A DNA stretch of 64,000 bases from Lysobacter oculi (GTDB lineage: Bacteria; Pseudomonadota; Gammaproteobacteria; Xanthomonadales; Xanthomonadaceae): the NCBI RefSeq assembly GCF_003293695.1, contig NZ_CP029556.1, positions 940,001-1,004,000 on the forward strand, in the 5' to 3' direction. This document shows positions 1 to 9,827 of this stretch, piece by piece (position 1 is the first letter of the stretch; every line of letters starts with the position of its first letter). The notes under the pieces were generated by a model. That model saw only the letters and a list, made by a program, of their open reading frames with translations, was not told the DNA's origin and ran no database searches. Made by a program: the position numbers and the translations under genes.

Positions 1-788
1 GCCGTCGTGGTGGCCGTCGCCGTCGTCGTGGCGCGGGTGGCGAAGGTGCCGCCGAAGGCCAGGATGCGCTCGACACGCTGGGCGGCGATGACGATGCCCC
101 GCTATTCGCCGCGCAGAGCGACCAGCCGGAGTTCGACTTCGACGGCCCGGGCCCGGTGGTGACGCCGGCCGTGCGCGCGGAGGAAGCTGCCGCCGTGGCC
201 GATGCACCGGCTGTTGAACCGGTCGCTGCCTCGAACATCGAGCCCACGCCCTCCCCGGCCGAAGTCGCCGTCGATGTCGTCGAGAAGTCGATGGCCGAAG
301 TGGCCGCGCCTGTCGAACCGGCGGTCGAGGCGCCGTCTGCACCAGCCCCGACGATGCAGGGCAGCGGCCTGACCTCGATGGCTGCGCGTGGCGGTTCCGG
401 CAATCCGCGTGCGGCCCTGCCGCTGTCGGCGGCCATCGCAGTCTCGCTGGCGGAAACCGCCTATCGCCCGGTGGCAGCCAAGCCGCAGGCGTCCAGCGAT
501 ACGGCGCAGGCCCCGGCCATCGAAGCGCAGCCGTCGCAGGTGGAAGCCGTGGCCGAACCCGGCCTGGCCGTGGCCAGCGACGCACCGGCGCCCGGCATCG
601 CCACGCCCGCCATTCAAGAAGCCGCGCCCGGCATGAGCATCGCCGATGCGCAGGGTCCGGATGGCGATGCGGCGGCCACGATGGCACCGCAGCAGGCCGA
701 TACCCTGGCCCAGGCGGCGGAAGCAGTCAGCGTGGAAGCCGAGGCGGAGACGGAAGCCAAGCGCGAAGCGCGCGACGGCCTCGCCTGA
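1..788 (+). CDS. rne: C-terminal tail of probable ribonuclease E (partial, 5' end outside window)
   Basis: The reading frame is open from base 3 to the TGA at 786-788 with no start needed inside the window, so only the C-terminus of a longer protein is present. It begins with an arginine/glycine tract (RRGGRRRRRG), then an acidic stretch, then some 200 residues rich in Ala, Pro, Glu and Val. That composition (Arg-rich RNA-binding patch followed by a disordered low-complexity tail) is typical of the non-catalytic half of RNase E/G in Xanthomonadaceae, which scaffolds the RNA degradosome. No catalytic S1 or DNase I-like domain is visible, so the identity rests on composition alone. Another Arg-rich RNA-binding protein, or a TonB-like or translocase tail, cannot be excluded. 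Confidence 0.55.
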   Translation, partial: RRGGRRRRRGAGGEGAAEGQDALDTLGGDDDAPLFAAQSDQPEFDFDGPGPVVTPAVRAEEAAAVADAPAVEPVAASNIEPTPSPAEVAVDVVEKSMAEVAAPVEPAVEAPSAPAPTMQGSGLTSMAARGGSGNPRAALPLSAAIAVSLAETAYRPVAAKPQASSDTAQAPAIEAQPSQVEAVAEPGLAVASDAPAPGIATPAIQEAAPGMSIADAQGPDGDAAATMAPQQADTLAQAAEAVSVEAEAETEAKREARDGLA

Positions 789-796
789 TCAGCCAA

Positions 797-823
797 CCAC
801 GCGGAGTCAAACGCTCCGCGTGG
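797..823. terminator. Stem-loop between converging rne and gacA
   Basis: A perfect 10-bp inverted repeat (CCACGCGGAG at 797-806, CTCCGCGTGG at 814-823) encloses a 7-nt loop. It straddles the stop codon of the response-regulator gene (807-809) and lies just after the stop of the upstream plus-strand gene. It is well placed to end both converging transcripts. Neither side has a real T tract, so it may act as a 3'-end stabiliser or a weak terminator. Confidence 0.5.
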
Positions 824-1451
824 TATCCGCCAATCCGTACTGGGTCGCCAGGCGGGCCAGTGCGATGGAGTCACGGACCTCGAGCTTCTCGAACAGCCGC
901 GCCTTGTGCGTGTGGATGGTCTTGGGGCTCAGACTGAGCCGGCGCGCGATCTCGTCCTGGCGAACGCCCTGCACCAGCAGCATCGCAACCTCAAGCTCGC
1001 GCGGCGAGAGCTTCTCGAACGGCGAGCGGTCACGTGCCAGCGTGGACAGCGCCATGCTCTGCGCGATGGAATTGCCCAGATAGCGCTTGCCCCGCGCGAC
1101 TTCGCGCACGGCGTGCACAAGCTCGGCGGCATCCCCGGCCTTGCCCATGTACCCCATCGCACCCGCATCCAGCAGGCGACGCGGCAACGGGCCGTCTTCC
1201 AGCACCGACACCACGACCACCTTGCTCACGCCGGTGCGGCTGATGCGCTCGGTGACTTCCAGGCCGCTGATGCCGGGCAGGTGCAGGTCGCAGAGGACGA
1301 CGTCAGGCTTGAGCCGGCGGATCTGCGGAATCGCTTCCTCGCCGGTATCGGCCTCGCCGACCACCGAGATGTCGACCTCCTGCTCAAGGATCAGGCGCAT
1401 GCCTGCGCGCACCAGCGCATGGTCATCCAGCAAATAGACGCGAATCGTCAT
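807..1451 (-). CDS. gacA: GacA/UvrY-family two-component response regulator (REC-LuxR HTH)
   Basis: This 214-residue protein has a receiver domain (about 1-120) and a LuxR-type helix-turn-helix (about 145-205). Visible receiver residues are the acidic pair D9/D10, phosphoacceptor D55 in VVLCDLHLPG, switch S82 and K104. The segment SPFEKLSPRELEVAMLL followed by LSPKTIHTHKARLFEKL closely resembles GacA/UvrY rather than NarL. GacA partners with the hybrid kinase GacS/BarA and activates small regulatory RNAs that titrate RsmA/CsrA; neither kinase nor RNA is in this window. The ATG at 1451 has an AGGA sequence about 8 nt upstream. In many gammaproteobacteria this gene sits directly upstream of uvrC. 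Here uvrC is about 14 kb away, so the usual pairing is broken. Confidence 0.85.
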   Translation of the reverse strand: MTIRVYLLDDHALVRAGMRLILEQEVDISVVGEADTGEEAIPQIRRLKPDVVLCDLHLPGISGLEVTERISRTGVSKVVVVSVLEDGPLPRRLLDAGAMGYMGKAGDAAELVHAVREVARGKRYLGNSIAQSMALSTLARDRSPFEKLSPRELEVAMLLVQGVRQDEIARRLSLSPKTIHTHKARLFEKLEVRDSIALARLATQYGLADTTRSV

Positions 1452-1536
1452 GGCGGCATCCTGCTACCCAAGGGAATCCGGCAGCCTAGGTTGCCGAATA
1501 CCCTGCAGCAAGTCAGGTCGCCGCCGCCGCATCCCT

Positions 1537-1548
1537 AGGAATATTCCT
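1537..1548. promoter_or_regulatory. Perfect 12-bp palindrome upstream of gacA
   Basis: AGGAATATTCCT is a perfect palindrome and an AT-rich island in a GC-rich intergenic region. It lies about 86 bp upstream of the gacA ATG and about 65 bp beyond the 3' end of galE. It could be an operator for a dimeric regulator. No matching consensus is recognised, so function is only inferred. Confidence 0.3.
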
Positions 1549-1612
1549 GCAGCGACGACGCGCGTCACGGTATGCAGGTTGACGGACAGCCTTCGTTGGC
1601 TGCCAGCAGCCT

Positions 1613-2587
1613 TCAGTAGCGTGGCGACTGGTGCCAGCGCCAGGCCGTGCCGATGATCTCATCCAGCGATGCATGCACCGGAGACCAGCCGAGTTCCGCC
1701 CGGGCACGTTCGCTGCTGGCCACCAGCGTCGCGGGGTCTCCTTCGCGACGCGGCGCGACTTCGAACGGTACTGCGCGACCCGCCACACGCGATGCGGCTT
1801 CGATCACCTCGCGCACCGAAAACCCCTGCCCGTTCCCCAGATTGAACGCATGGGCGCCTTCGTGTGCCTGCATGTAGGCCAATGCCCGTTCATGCGCCTG
1901 CGCCAGGTCATCGACATGCACGTAATCACGCACGCAGGTGCCATCGGGCGTGGGGTAGTCGGTGCCGAACAGTTTCAGCGCCGGGCCTGTGCCCAGCGCG
2001 GCACGCAGCGCATTGGGGATGAGATGGGTTTCGGGTTGATGGGATTCGCCGATGTCGCCTTCAGGGCTCGCACCGGCGGCATTGAAATAACGCAGCGCCA
2101 CCGAGCGCAGGCTATACGCCGAAGCCGCATCCTGCAGCATCCGCTCCACCATCAGCTTGCTGGCGCCGTAGGGGTTGATCGGCGCCTTCGGATGGCCCTC
2201 GTCGATGCGTTCGCTCACCGGGTTGCCGAACACCGCCGCGGTGGACGAGAAAATCAGCTTCCCCACGCCGTGCCGCCGCATCGCCTGCAGCAGGTTGAGC
2301 GTGCCGGTGACGTTGTTGGCGTAGTAGTCGTAGGGCTGGGCGACCGATTCGCCGACCAGCGAACGCGCGCAGAAATGCATCACCGCGTCGAAGTGACGCC
2401 CGCTGAAGACGCGCTCCAGCGCTGTCGGATCCAGCAGGTCGGCCTCAACCAATTCGCCCCATCGCACCGCTTCGCGGTGACCGGTGGACAAGTTGTCCAG
2501 CACGGTCACCCGGTAGCCGCGCATCGCCAACCACTTCAGCATGTGGCTGCCGATGTATCCGGCGCCGCCGCACAGCAGGATGTCCAT
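1613..2587 (-). CDS. galE: UDP-glucose 4-epimerase
   Basis: This 324-residue extended short-chain dehydrogenase interconverts UDP-glucose and UDP-galactose with tightly bound NAD. The N-terminus MDILLCGGAGYIGSH carries the GxxGxxG dinucleotide motif (residues 7-13) followed by DNLSTGH. The catalytic Ser-Tyr-Lys set is S114/S115, Y140 and K144 (NPYGASK). The frame is open back to a TTG overlapping the manC stop, but the ATG at 2587 gives the family N-terminus and has an AGGGG Shine-Dalgarno about 8 nt upstream, so it is preferred. It follows manC by 26 bp on the same strand. Together they suggest supply of activated sugars for surface polysaccharide or LPS. Confidence 0.93.
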   Translation of the reverse strand: MDILLCGGAGYIGSHMLKWLAMRGYRVTVLDNLSTGHREAVRWGELVEADLLDPTALERVFSGRHFDAVMHFCARSLVGESVAQPYDYYANNVTGTLNLLQAMRRHGVGKLIFSSTAAVFGNPVSERIDEGHPKAPINPYGASKLMVERMLQDAASAYSLRSVALRYFNAAGASPEGDIGESHQPETHLIPNALRAALGTGPALKLFGTDYPTPDGTCVRDYVHVDDLAQAHERALAYMQAHEGAHAFNLGNGQGFSVREVIEAASRVAGRAVPFEVAPRREGDPATLVASSERARAELGWSPVHASLDEIIGTAWRWHQSPRY

Positions 2588-2613
2588 TCCGGCCCCTGTT
2601 TCCACGGTCGCGC

Positions 2614-4011
2614 TCAACCGCGCCCGTAGACGTCCTCGAAGCGGACGATGTCGTCCTCGCCCAGATAGCTGCCGGACTGCACTTCGATCAACTCGAGCGG
2701 CACCACGCCCGGATTCTCCAGTCGGTGCTTCACGCCCAGCGGAATGTAGGTGCTCTGGTTCTCGGACAGGATGATCGTCTCGTCGCCACGGGTGACGCGG
2801 CCTGTGCCGCTCACGACGATCCAGTGCTCGGCACGGTGATGGTGCATCTGCAGGCTGAGCTGCGCGCCCGGCTTGACCGTGATGCGCTTGACCTGGAAAC
2901 GCTCGCCCATGTCGATGGAATCGTAATTGCCCCAGGGGCGATACACCTTGCGGTGCCAGGTGACCTCGTCACGCTCGCGCTTCTTCAGTGTGGCCACGAT
3001 GTCCTTGACGTGCTGCACCTTGTCCTTGTGCGCCACCAGCACGGCATCGGCGGTGTCGACCACCACCACGTCCTCCAGGCCCAGCAGCGCCAGCAGCCGG
3101 CCATCGCCCCAGGCCAGCGTGTTGCGGCAATCCTGCGCCAGCACATCGCCGTGGTGCGCGTTGCCTTCGCCGTCCTGTTCCGCCACCTCCCAGAGGGCGG
3201 ACCAGCTGCCGACATCGTTCCAGCCCACGTTGATGGGGAGGATGGCGGCCGCGGCAGTCTTCTCCATCACCGCGTAATCGATGGAATCCGAGGGCGAGGC
3301 CGCGAAGGCCCTCTTGTCGAGCCGCACGAAGTCCTCGTCGCGGCGGGCATTGGCCAGCGCATCGCGGCAGGCGGCGAGCATCGCCGGTTGATGCACTTCC
3401 AGCTCGCCCAGGAACGCCGAGGCGCGGAACAGGAACATGCCGCTGTTCCAGAAATAGTCGCCGGATTCGACATAGCTGCGCGCAGTCGCCGCGTCGGGCT
3501 TCTCCACGAACTGCAGCACCCGGCGCACGCCCTCGCCCGTCTCGGCACGCACGTAGCCGTAGCCGGTTTCCGGCCCGGTGGGCACGATGCCGAACGTCAC
3601 CAGCGCGCCCCTCTCGGCGGCCGCCGCGGCGGCTGAGACCGCGGCGCGGAACGCCCCGGCATCCACGATCACATGGTCGGAAGGCAGCACCAGCAGCAGA
3701 GGGTCGCCTCCGCTGCGCATCGCCTCCATCGCCGCCACGGCAATGGCGGGCGCGGTGTTCCGCGCGGCCGGCTCGAGCAACACGGTGGCATCGCGGCAAC
3801 CGGCCTCCCGCAACTGCTCGGCCACCATGAAGCGGTGCTCCTCGTTGGCCACCACGATGGGGGCCGCGGATGCCAGCTGTGCGATGCGCGCCCACGTGTC
3901 CTGCAGCATCGACCGCTCGCCCAAGAGGCCCAGGAATTGCTTGGGAAAGGCTTCGCGCGAGAGCGGCCACAGCCGCGTGCCCGAACCGCCCGACAGGATC
4001 ACCGGAATCAT
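2614..4011 (-). CDS. manC: Mannose-1-phosphate guanylyltransferase / mannose-6-phosphate isomerase (type II, bifunctional)
   Basis: This 465-residue protein (called xanB in Xanthomonas) makes GDP-mannose. The N-terminal nucleotidyltransferase shows the signature GGSGTRLWPLSR (residues 8-19) with the following PKQF, and FVEKPD further on. The C-terminal cupin carries the type II phosphomannose isomerase region with MHHHRAEHW and the zinc-site-like histidines before GVKHRLENPG. An in-frame GTG lies 10 codons upstream, but the ATG at 4011 gives the standard N-terminus MIPVILSGGSGTR. The gene heads a two-gene unit with galE. GDP-mannose would feed LPS, exopolysaccharide or GDP-rhamnose/fucose synthesis. 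Confidence 0.93.
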   Translation of the reverse strand: MIPVILSGGSGTRLWPLSREAFPKQFLGLLGERSMLQDTWARIAQLASAAPIVVANEEHRFMVAEQLREAGCRDATVLLEPAARNTAPAIAVAAMEAMRSGGDPLLLVLPSDHVIVDAGAFRAAVSAAAAAAERGALVTFGIVPTGPETGYGYVRAETGEGVRRVLQFVEKPDAATARSYVESGDYFWNSGMFLFRASAFLGELEVHQPAMLAACRDALANARRDEDFVRLDKRAFAASPSDSIDYAVMEKTAAAAILPINVGWNDVGSWSALWEVAEQDGEGNAHHGDVLAQDCRNTLAWGDGRLLALLGLEDVVVVDTADAVLVAHKDKVQHVKDIVATLKKRERDEVTWHRKVYRPWGNYDSIDMGERFQVKRITVKPGAQLSLQMHHHRAEHWIVVSGTGRVTRGDETIILSENQSTYIPLGVKHRLENPGVVPLELIEVQSGSYLGEDDIVRFEDVYGRG

Positions 4012-4132
4012 GCGTTCAACCACTCCATCTACAAGGCGCACAGGTTAACCCCGGAACGGCGCAGGGATGCCCAAAGGGTCAAGCGTGTCAACGGTTGGAC
4101 GGTCACGCAGCCGCAACCAGACAGGCTGATGT

Positions 4133-4222
4133 TGGCGGAGAGAGTGGGATTCGAACCCACGGAAGGTTTGACCCTTCGCCGGTTTTCAAGACCGGTGCCT
4201 TAAACCGCTCGGCCATCTCTCC
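4133..4222 (-). tRNA. tRNA-Ser (anticodon TGA)
   Basis: On the minus strand the 90-nt gene starts GGAGAGATGGCCGAG and ends with an encoded CCA. The seven acceptor pairs GGAGAGA/TCTCTCC match perfectly. The anticodon loop CTTGAAA gives TGA, and the long variable arm (GAAGGGTCAAACCTTC) is the class II feature expected of serine tRNAs. It lies 20 bp downstream of a LysR gene and in the same direction as seryl-tRNA synthetase. Confidence 0.97.
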
Positions 4223-4242
4223 ATGCAGGCGACGAAGCGCGC

Positions 4243-5187
4243 CTATTCTGCCATGGGCGGCAATCCGGCTTCGTTGATGTGCATGGAGCGCATCACCTTG
4301 GGCACGGTATCGGCGAGGTGGTCGATGAACACGCGCACGGCCGGGAGCATGCCCCGGCGCGAGGCGAACACCGCGTGCACCATGCCCTGCGGCAGGTGCC
4401 ATTCCGGCAGCACCACGCGCAGGTCGCCGTTGCGGACGTCTTCGGCGGAGACGATCTCCGGCAGCATGGTGATGCCCATGTCGCTCATCGCTAGGCGGCG
4501 CAGCATCGGGAAATCGAAGGCGACGACCCGCGGCTTCAGCTCCACGACCTGTACGTCCCCGTCGGGCCCATGCAGTTCCCAACGCTGCCGCGATTCGTCC
4601 TCGTTGACCATCAATACGGTGTGCGCCTTGAGGTCTTCCGGTTCGCGCGGCGTGCCGTGGCGCTCCAGGTAGCCCGGGCTGGCCAGCAGCAGTTCGCGCG
4701 ACTCACCGAAGCCGCGCAGCACCAGATTGGTGTCTTCGTCCAGCCGCGCACGCACGCGCAGCGCGACATCGAAACCCTCGTTGATGAGGTCGATGCGGCG
4801 GTTGCTCACATGCACCTGCACGCGTACTTCCGGATAGCGTTCCAGGAATTCCGGCAGCACGCGCGGCAGCACTTCCTGCGCCAGCGTGACCGGCACGCTC
4901 ACCCGCACCAGCCCGCGCGGCACGGCGGACAGCCGCTCGACCACGTCACGCGCGGCCTGCGCCGAGGTCAGCATCGCCTGCGCATGCCGGTACACGCTCT
5001 GACCGACGTCGGTCACCGCGAAGCGGCGCGTCGAGCGCTGCAGCAGCCGGACGCCCAGATCGGCCTCCAGCTGCGAGATACGCCGCGACAGCCGCGACTT
5101 CGGAATACCCAACGCGCGTTCCGCCGCGGCGTAACCGCCGTGGTCGACAACTGCCGCGAAGTAATAGAGATCGTTGAGATCGTGCAT
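4243..5187 (-). CDS. LysR-family transcriptional regulator
   Basis: This 314-residue regulator has the standard layout: a winged helix-turn-helix at residues 1-60 (FAAVVDHGGYAAAERALGIPKSRLSRRISQLEADLGVRLLQR, written here as one region) and a periplasmic-binding-protein-like effector domain from about 90 to 300. LysR regulators usually control a divergent neighbour, but here none exists. The gene lies between serS (19-bp gap) and tRNA-Ser (20-bp gap), all on the minus strand. Its target and inducer are therefore unknown. The sequence resembles the large group of LysR proteins near YafC/DmlR-like regulators, but no specific assignment is justified. Confidence 0.88.
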   Translation of the reverse strand: MHDLNDLYYFAAVVDHGGYAAAERALGIPKSRLSRRISQLEADLGVRLLQRSTRRFAVTDVGQSVYRHAQAMLTSAQAARDVVERLSAVPRGLVRVSVPVTLAQEVLPRVLPEFLERYPEVRVQVHVSNRRIDLINEGFDVALRVRARLDEDTNLVLRGFGESRELLLASPGYLERHGTPREPEDLKAHTVLMVNEDESRQRWELHGPDGDVQVVELKPRVVAFDFPMLRRLAMSDMGITMLPEIVSAEDVRNGDLRVVLPEWHLPQGMVHAVFASRRGMLPAVRVFIDHLADTVPKVMRSMHINEAGLPPMAE

Positions 5188-5205
5188 CGCCCCCCCTGTA
5201 GAGCT

Positions 5206-6525
<1,320 letters not shown>

Positions 6526-6598
6526 TCATTATGGCGTGTTTAGCGGAATGCTCACGGTTCCGGTGCAACAATCCGGACAGGTTTTCCCCCGATATGCC

Positions 6599-7261
6599 AT
6601 GAACAGCACCGTGACGCCCCCGCCCGCCCCCGCCCGCACCTCGCCCTCGAAACGCCGGATGGGCCTGATCGTGGTCGCCGCGATCGCCATCGGGCTGCTG
6701 CTTTTCTTCCTGCTGATGCTCGGGCAGGACCACAACAAGCCCTTCTTCAGCGCCGGCACCGGCGGCGGCACGCAGCAGGGCGAGGACGGCCAGGTCCAGG
6801 TCTTCCAGCCGCTCCCGGCCCCGCTGCCCGCGGGCGAACTCGGCGATGGCAGCCGCCTGCCGGAAGCCCCGGTCGATGCCGCGCCGCGCGAACAACCGCG
6901 CATCATCGAGCCCCCGCGCCCGGTGGCACCCGCACCCGTCGCCGCCCGCCCGACGCCGTCCGCGCCGGTGGCGAATACTTCCACCGCGAGCAGTTCGCCG
7001 GTGCCGACCAGCCGCCCCGCCCCGCAGTACCCGCGCGCCGCCCTGCGTGCCGGCATCGAGGGCACGGTGCGGGTGCAGGTGGATGTGGGCCCGGACGGTG
7101 TGCCGACGTCGGTCAGCCTGGACCAGGGCAGCGGCCACCGCGAGCTTGACCGCGCCGCGCTGGATGCGGTCAAACGCTGGCGCTTCCGCCCGGCGATGGC
7201 CAATGGCCAGCCGACCGTCGGCCGCCTGACCGTGCCGATCCAGTTCACCACCGGCGACTGA
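6599..7261 (+). CDS. tonB: TonB-family energy transducer
   Basis: This protein (220 residues from the ATG at 6599) has a short cytoplasmic N-terminus, one transmembrane helix (about residues 21-41, MGLIVVAAIAIGLLLFF), a Pro/Ala-rich periplasmic spacer, and a C-terminal TonB domain. The domain contains PQYPRAALRAGIEGTVRVQV and LDAVKRWRFRPA. It would span the periplasm and pass proton-motive energy to outer-membrane receptors. The frame is open back to a GTG at 6536, but the ATG at 6599 starts just before the membrane anchor and fits the family better. No exbB/exbD is adjacent; an exbB-exbD pair lies about 15 kb away in the lipid A operon. Confidence 0.85.
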   Translation: MNSTVTPPPAPARTSPSKRRMGLIVVAAIAIGLLLFFLLMLGQDHNKPFFSAGTGGGTQQGEDGQVQVFQPLPAPLPAGELGDGSRLPEAPVDAAPREQPRIIEPPRPVAPAPVAARPTPSAPVANTSTASSSPVPTSRPAPQYPRAALRAGIEGTVRVQVDVGPDGVPTSVSLDQGSGHRELDRAALDAVKRWRFRPAMANGQPTVGRLTVPIQFTTGD

Positions 7262-7263
7262 CG

Positions 7264-7383
7264 ATGCGCCGCGTCCCGCCCGACGAATCCCTGCCGCGCA
7301 AGACCGCCATGCCCGGCGTGTGGCTGGCGTTGATCGTGGTGGCGCTGGCGGTGCTGGCGGTCGCCTGGAACCTGCTGCAATAG
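7264..7383 (+). CDS. Small single-pass membrane protein (39 aa)
   Basis: An ATG 2 bp after the tonB stop opens a 39-codon frame ending TAG at 7381-7383. The product has a charged N-terminus (MRRVPPDESLPRK) followed by one hydrophobic helix (about residues 18-36, rich in Val, Ala and Leu). Tight spacing suggests translational coupling to tonB, so it may help the energy-transducing complex. I recognise no family. It ends 1 bp before the converging aroA stop. Confidence 0.55.
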   Translation: MRRVPPDESLPRKTAMPGVWLALIVVALAVLAVAWNLLQ

Positions 7384-7384
7384 C

Positions 7385-8689
7385 TCAGCCGGCGCTTTCC
7401 AGCGCAAGGCCAACACCGCACATCTGCGCTTCGAACCCCGGATAGGACGTCGCCACGTTGTCGGTGTCGCCGATCCTCACCGCGCCTTCCGCCCGTTGCG
7501 CCAAGACCGCGAACGCCATCGCGATGCGGTGGTCGCCCAGGCTGTCCACGCGCCCGCCCTGTGGCTGTCCGCCGTGGATGTCGGCGCCGTCTTCGACCTC
7601 ATCCACCCGGATGCCGAGCGCACGCAGGCCGTTGGCCATCGCCGCGATGCGGTCGGATTCCTTGACCCGCAGTTCGGCGGCCCCCCGGATCCGGGTGACG
7701 CCTTCCGCGCAGGCGGCGGCGGCAAACAGCACCGGGAACTCGTCGATCATGTCCGGCACGCAGACCATCGGCACGTCGATGCCGCGCAGCGGCGCATGGC
7801 GCACGGTGAGCGTGGCGATGTCGCCAACCGGGCCGCTGCGGATGTTCTGGATGTCGATGTCGGCGCCCATCCGTCGCAGCACATCGACCAGCCCGGTGCG
7901 GCGCGGGTCGATGCCGAGGTGGTCGATGGCCAGCGTTGACCCCGGCACCAGCGTCGCCGCGACGAGGGCGAAGGCGGCGGAAGAAAAATCGCCGGGCACC
8001 TGCACGTCGCAGGCGGTCAGCCGTTGCCCGCCGCGCAGCCGCGCGAAACCGGGGCGGTAGTCGATGTCGGCGCCGAACGCGCGCAGCATCCGCTCGGTGT
8101 AATCGCGGGTGGGATGCGGCTCGGTGACCTGCGTTTCGCCTTCGGCCTGCAGCCCGGCCAGCAAGACCGCCGACTTCACCTGCGCGCTGGCGACGGGACT
8201 GGCGTAATCGATGCCCCGCAAGCCCGCGACGGGCGCGATCCGCAACGGCGGCGTGCCGTCTTCTCCGGTGCCGATCGTCGCGCCCATCATCGCGAGCGGA
8301 TCGGTGACCCGGCGCATCGGGCGGCGCGAGAGCGAATCGTCGCCGGTCAGCTCGCAGCCGAACGACTGCCCCGCCAGCAGGCCGGCTAAAAGCCGCATCG
8401 CGGTGCCGGAATTGCCGCAGTCCAGCGGCGCGGCCGGCGCACGCAGGCCATCGATGCCGACGCCCTGCACGATGCGCGTGCCGTCCGAAGGCGCTTCGAT
8501 CAACACCCCCATCTGCCCGAAGATCCGCGCGGTCGCACGCGTGTCCTCGCCTTCCAGGAAGCCGTCGATGCGCGTCACGCCATCGGCGATCGCCGCCAGC
8601 ATGACCGCCCGGTGCGAGACCGACTTGTCGCCGGGCACTTGCAGCGTGCCGGTGACCGGCCCGCCGCGCGAGGCGATCCACTCAGCCAT
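7385..8689 (-). CDS. aroA: 3-phosphoshikimate 1-carboxyvinyltransferase (EPSP synthase)
   Basis: This 434-residue enzyme joins phosphoenolpyruvate to shikimate-3-phosphate in the sixth step of the shikimate pathway. The N-terminal binding residues are K22, S23 and R27 ([12 protein letters not shown]). The family signature [15 protein letters not shown] lies at about 89-103, and the second signature region around [16 protein letters not shown]. The ATG at 8689 lies 8 bp inside the end of serC, so the two genes are almost certainly co-transcribed and translationally coupled. The serC-aroA pair is a long-known conserved operon in gammaproteobacteria. Confidence 0.95.
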   Translation of the reverse strand: MAEWIASRGGPVTGTLQVPGDKSVSHRAVMLAAIADGVTRIDGFLEGEDTRATARIFGQMGVLIEAPSDGTRIVQGVGIDGLRAPAAPLDCGNSGTAMRLLAGLLAGQSFGCELTGDDSLSRRPMRRVTDPLAMMGATIGTGEDGTPPLRIAPVAGLRGIDYASPVASAQVKSAVLLAGLQAEGETQVTEPHPTRDYTERMLRAFGADIDYRPGFARLRGGQRLTACDVQVPGDFSSAAFALVAATLVPGSTLAIDHLGIDPRRTGLVDVLRRMGADIDIQNIRSGPVGDIATLTVRHAPLRGIDVPMVCVPDMIDEFPVLFAAAACAEGVTRIRGAAELRVKESDRIAAMANGLRALGIRVDEVEDGADIHGGQPQGGRVDSLGDHRIAMAFAVLAQRAEGAVRIGDTDNVATSYPGFEAQMCGVGLALESAG

Positions 8690-9767
8690 GGCGCTGCTGG
8701 AAATCCCGCATGAAAGAAATCAGCGCATCGACCGCCGCATCGGGCAGCGCGTTGTAGAGCGAGGCGCGCATCCCGCCGACCACCTTGTGGCCCTTCAGGC
8801 CCATCAGGTCGCGTTCGCCGGCCTGGCGGAGGAATTCGGCATCCAACGCGACATCGTGCAGGAAGAACGGCACGTTCATCCGCGAGCGCACGGCGGGCTT
8901 GACTTCATTGCGATAGAAACCGCCGGAACCGTCGATGGCCGCGTACAGCCGCGCAGCGCGGGCGGCATTGCGGGCACCGAAGGCTTCGACGCCGCCTTCG
9001 TCCAGCATCCAGCGCAGGCACAGGCCGAGCAGGTACCAGTTGAAGGTGGGCGGCGTGTTGAGCATCGAGTCGCGGGCCGCGTGCGAGGCGTAATTGAAGA
9101 TGTCGGCGCGGGGCTGGCCCGTGCGTGCCAACAGCTCGCGCCGCGCGATCAGCACGGTGATGCCCGACGGCCCCAGATTCTTCTGCGCGCCGGCGTAGAT
9201 CACGTCGTAGTCGCGGATGTCGATGGGTTCCGAAGCGATGCTGGAACTGAAGTCGGCGACCACCGGCACATCGGCCCGGATGCGTTCGCGCAGCTCGACG
9301 CCGTGGATGGTCTCGTTGGCGGTGACGTGCAGGTAGGCGGCATCGGGCGACAGCTGCCAACCGGCACGCGGCGGCACGTCACGGAAGCCGCCGGCCTGCC
9401 CGCTGGCGACGATGCGGGCATCGACATACGGCTGCGCCTGCCGGATCGCGGTCTGGCCCCAGTGCCCGGTGACCAGATAATCGGCGGCCTGACCCGGCGC
9501 GGCGAAGTTGAGCGGGATCAGCGCCTGCTGCTGCGTCGCGCCGCCCTGCAGGAACAGCACGGCATAGTCATCGGGGATGGCGAGCAGCTGGCGCAGGTCG
9601 GCTTCGGCCTGCGCGGCGATGTCGATGAAGGGGGTGCTGCGATGGCTGATCTCGGCCACCGAGGCACCCATGCCGCGCCAGTCGAGCAGTTCGGCCTGGG
9701 CCTGGCGCAGGACGGGTTCCGGCAAGGTGGCCGGGCCGGCGCTGAAATTGAAGACGCGATGCGACAT
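8682..9767 (-). CDS. serC: Phosphoserine aminotransferase
   Basis: This 361-residue PLP enzyme converts 3-phosphohydroxypyruvate to phosphoserine, and also works in pyridoxal phosphate synthesis. The N-terminus [20 protein letters not shown] is the family hallmark and fixes the start at 9767. An upstream GTG-type extension to 9824 is not family-like. The PLP lysine is K196 in [12 protein letters not shown], and RSTPFIDI and [10 protein letters not shown] mark the cofactor and substrate regions. It overlaps aroA by 8 bp. Confidence 0.95.
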   Translation of the reverse strand: MSHRVFNFSAGPATLPEPVLRQAQAELLDWRGMGASVAEISHRSTPFIDIAAQAEADLRQLLAIPDDYAVLFLQGGATQQQALIPLNFAAPGQAADYLVTGHWGQTAIRQAQPYVDARIVASGQAGGFRDVPPRAGWQLSPDAAYLHVTANETIHGVELRERIRADVPVVADFSSSIASEPIDIRDYDVIYAGAQKNLGPSGITVLIARRELLARTGQPRADIFNYASHAARDSMLNTPPTFNWYLLGLCLRWMLDEGGVEAFGARNAARAARLYAAIDGSGGFYRNEVKPAVRSRMNVPFFLHDVALDAEFLRQAGERDLMGLKGHKVVGGMRASLYNALPDAAVDALISFMRDFQQRHG

Positions 9768-9827
9768 GGCGGCGTGCGACGAAAAAGGATGCCGCATCGC
9801 AACACACGCACTCCGGCGTGGCAAGCC

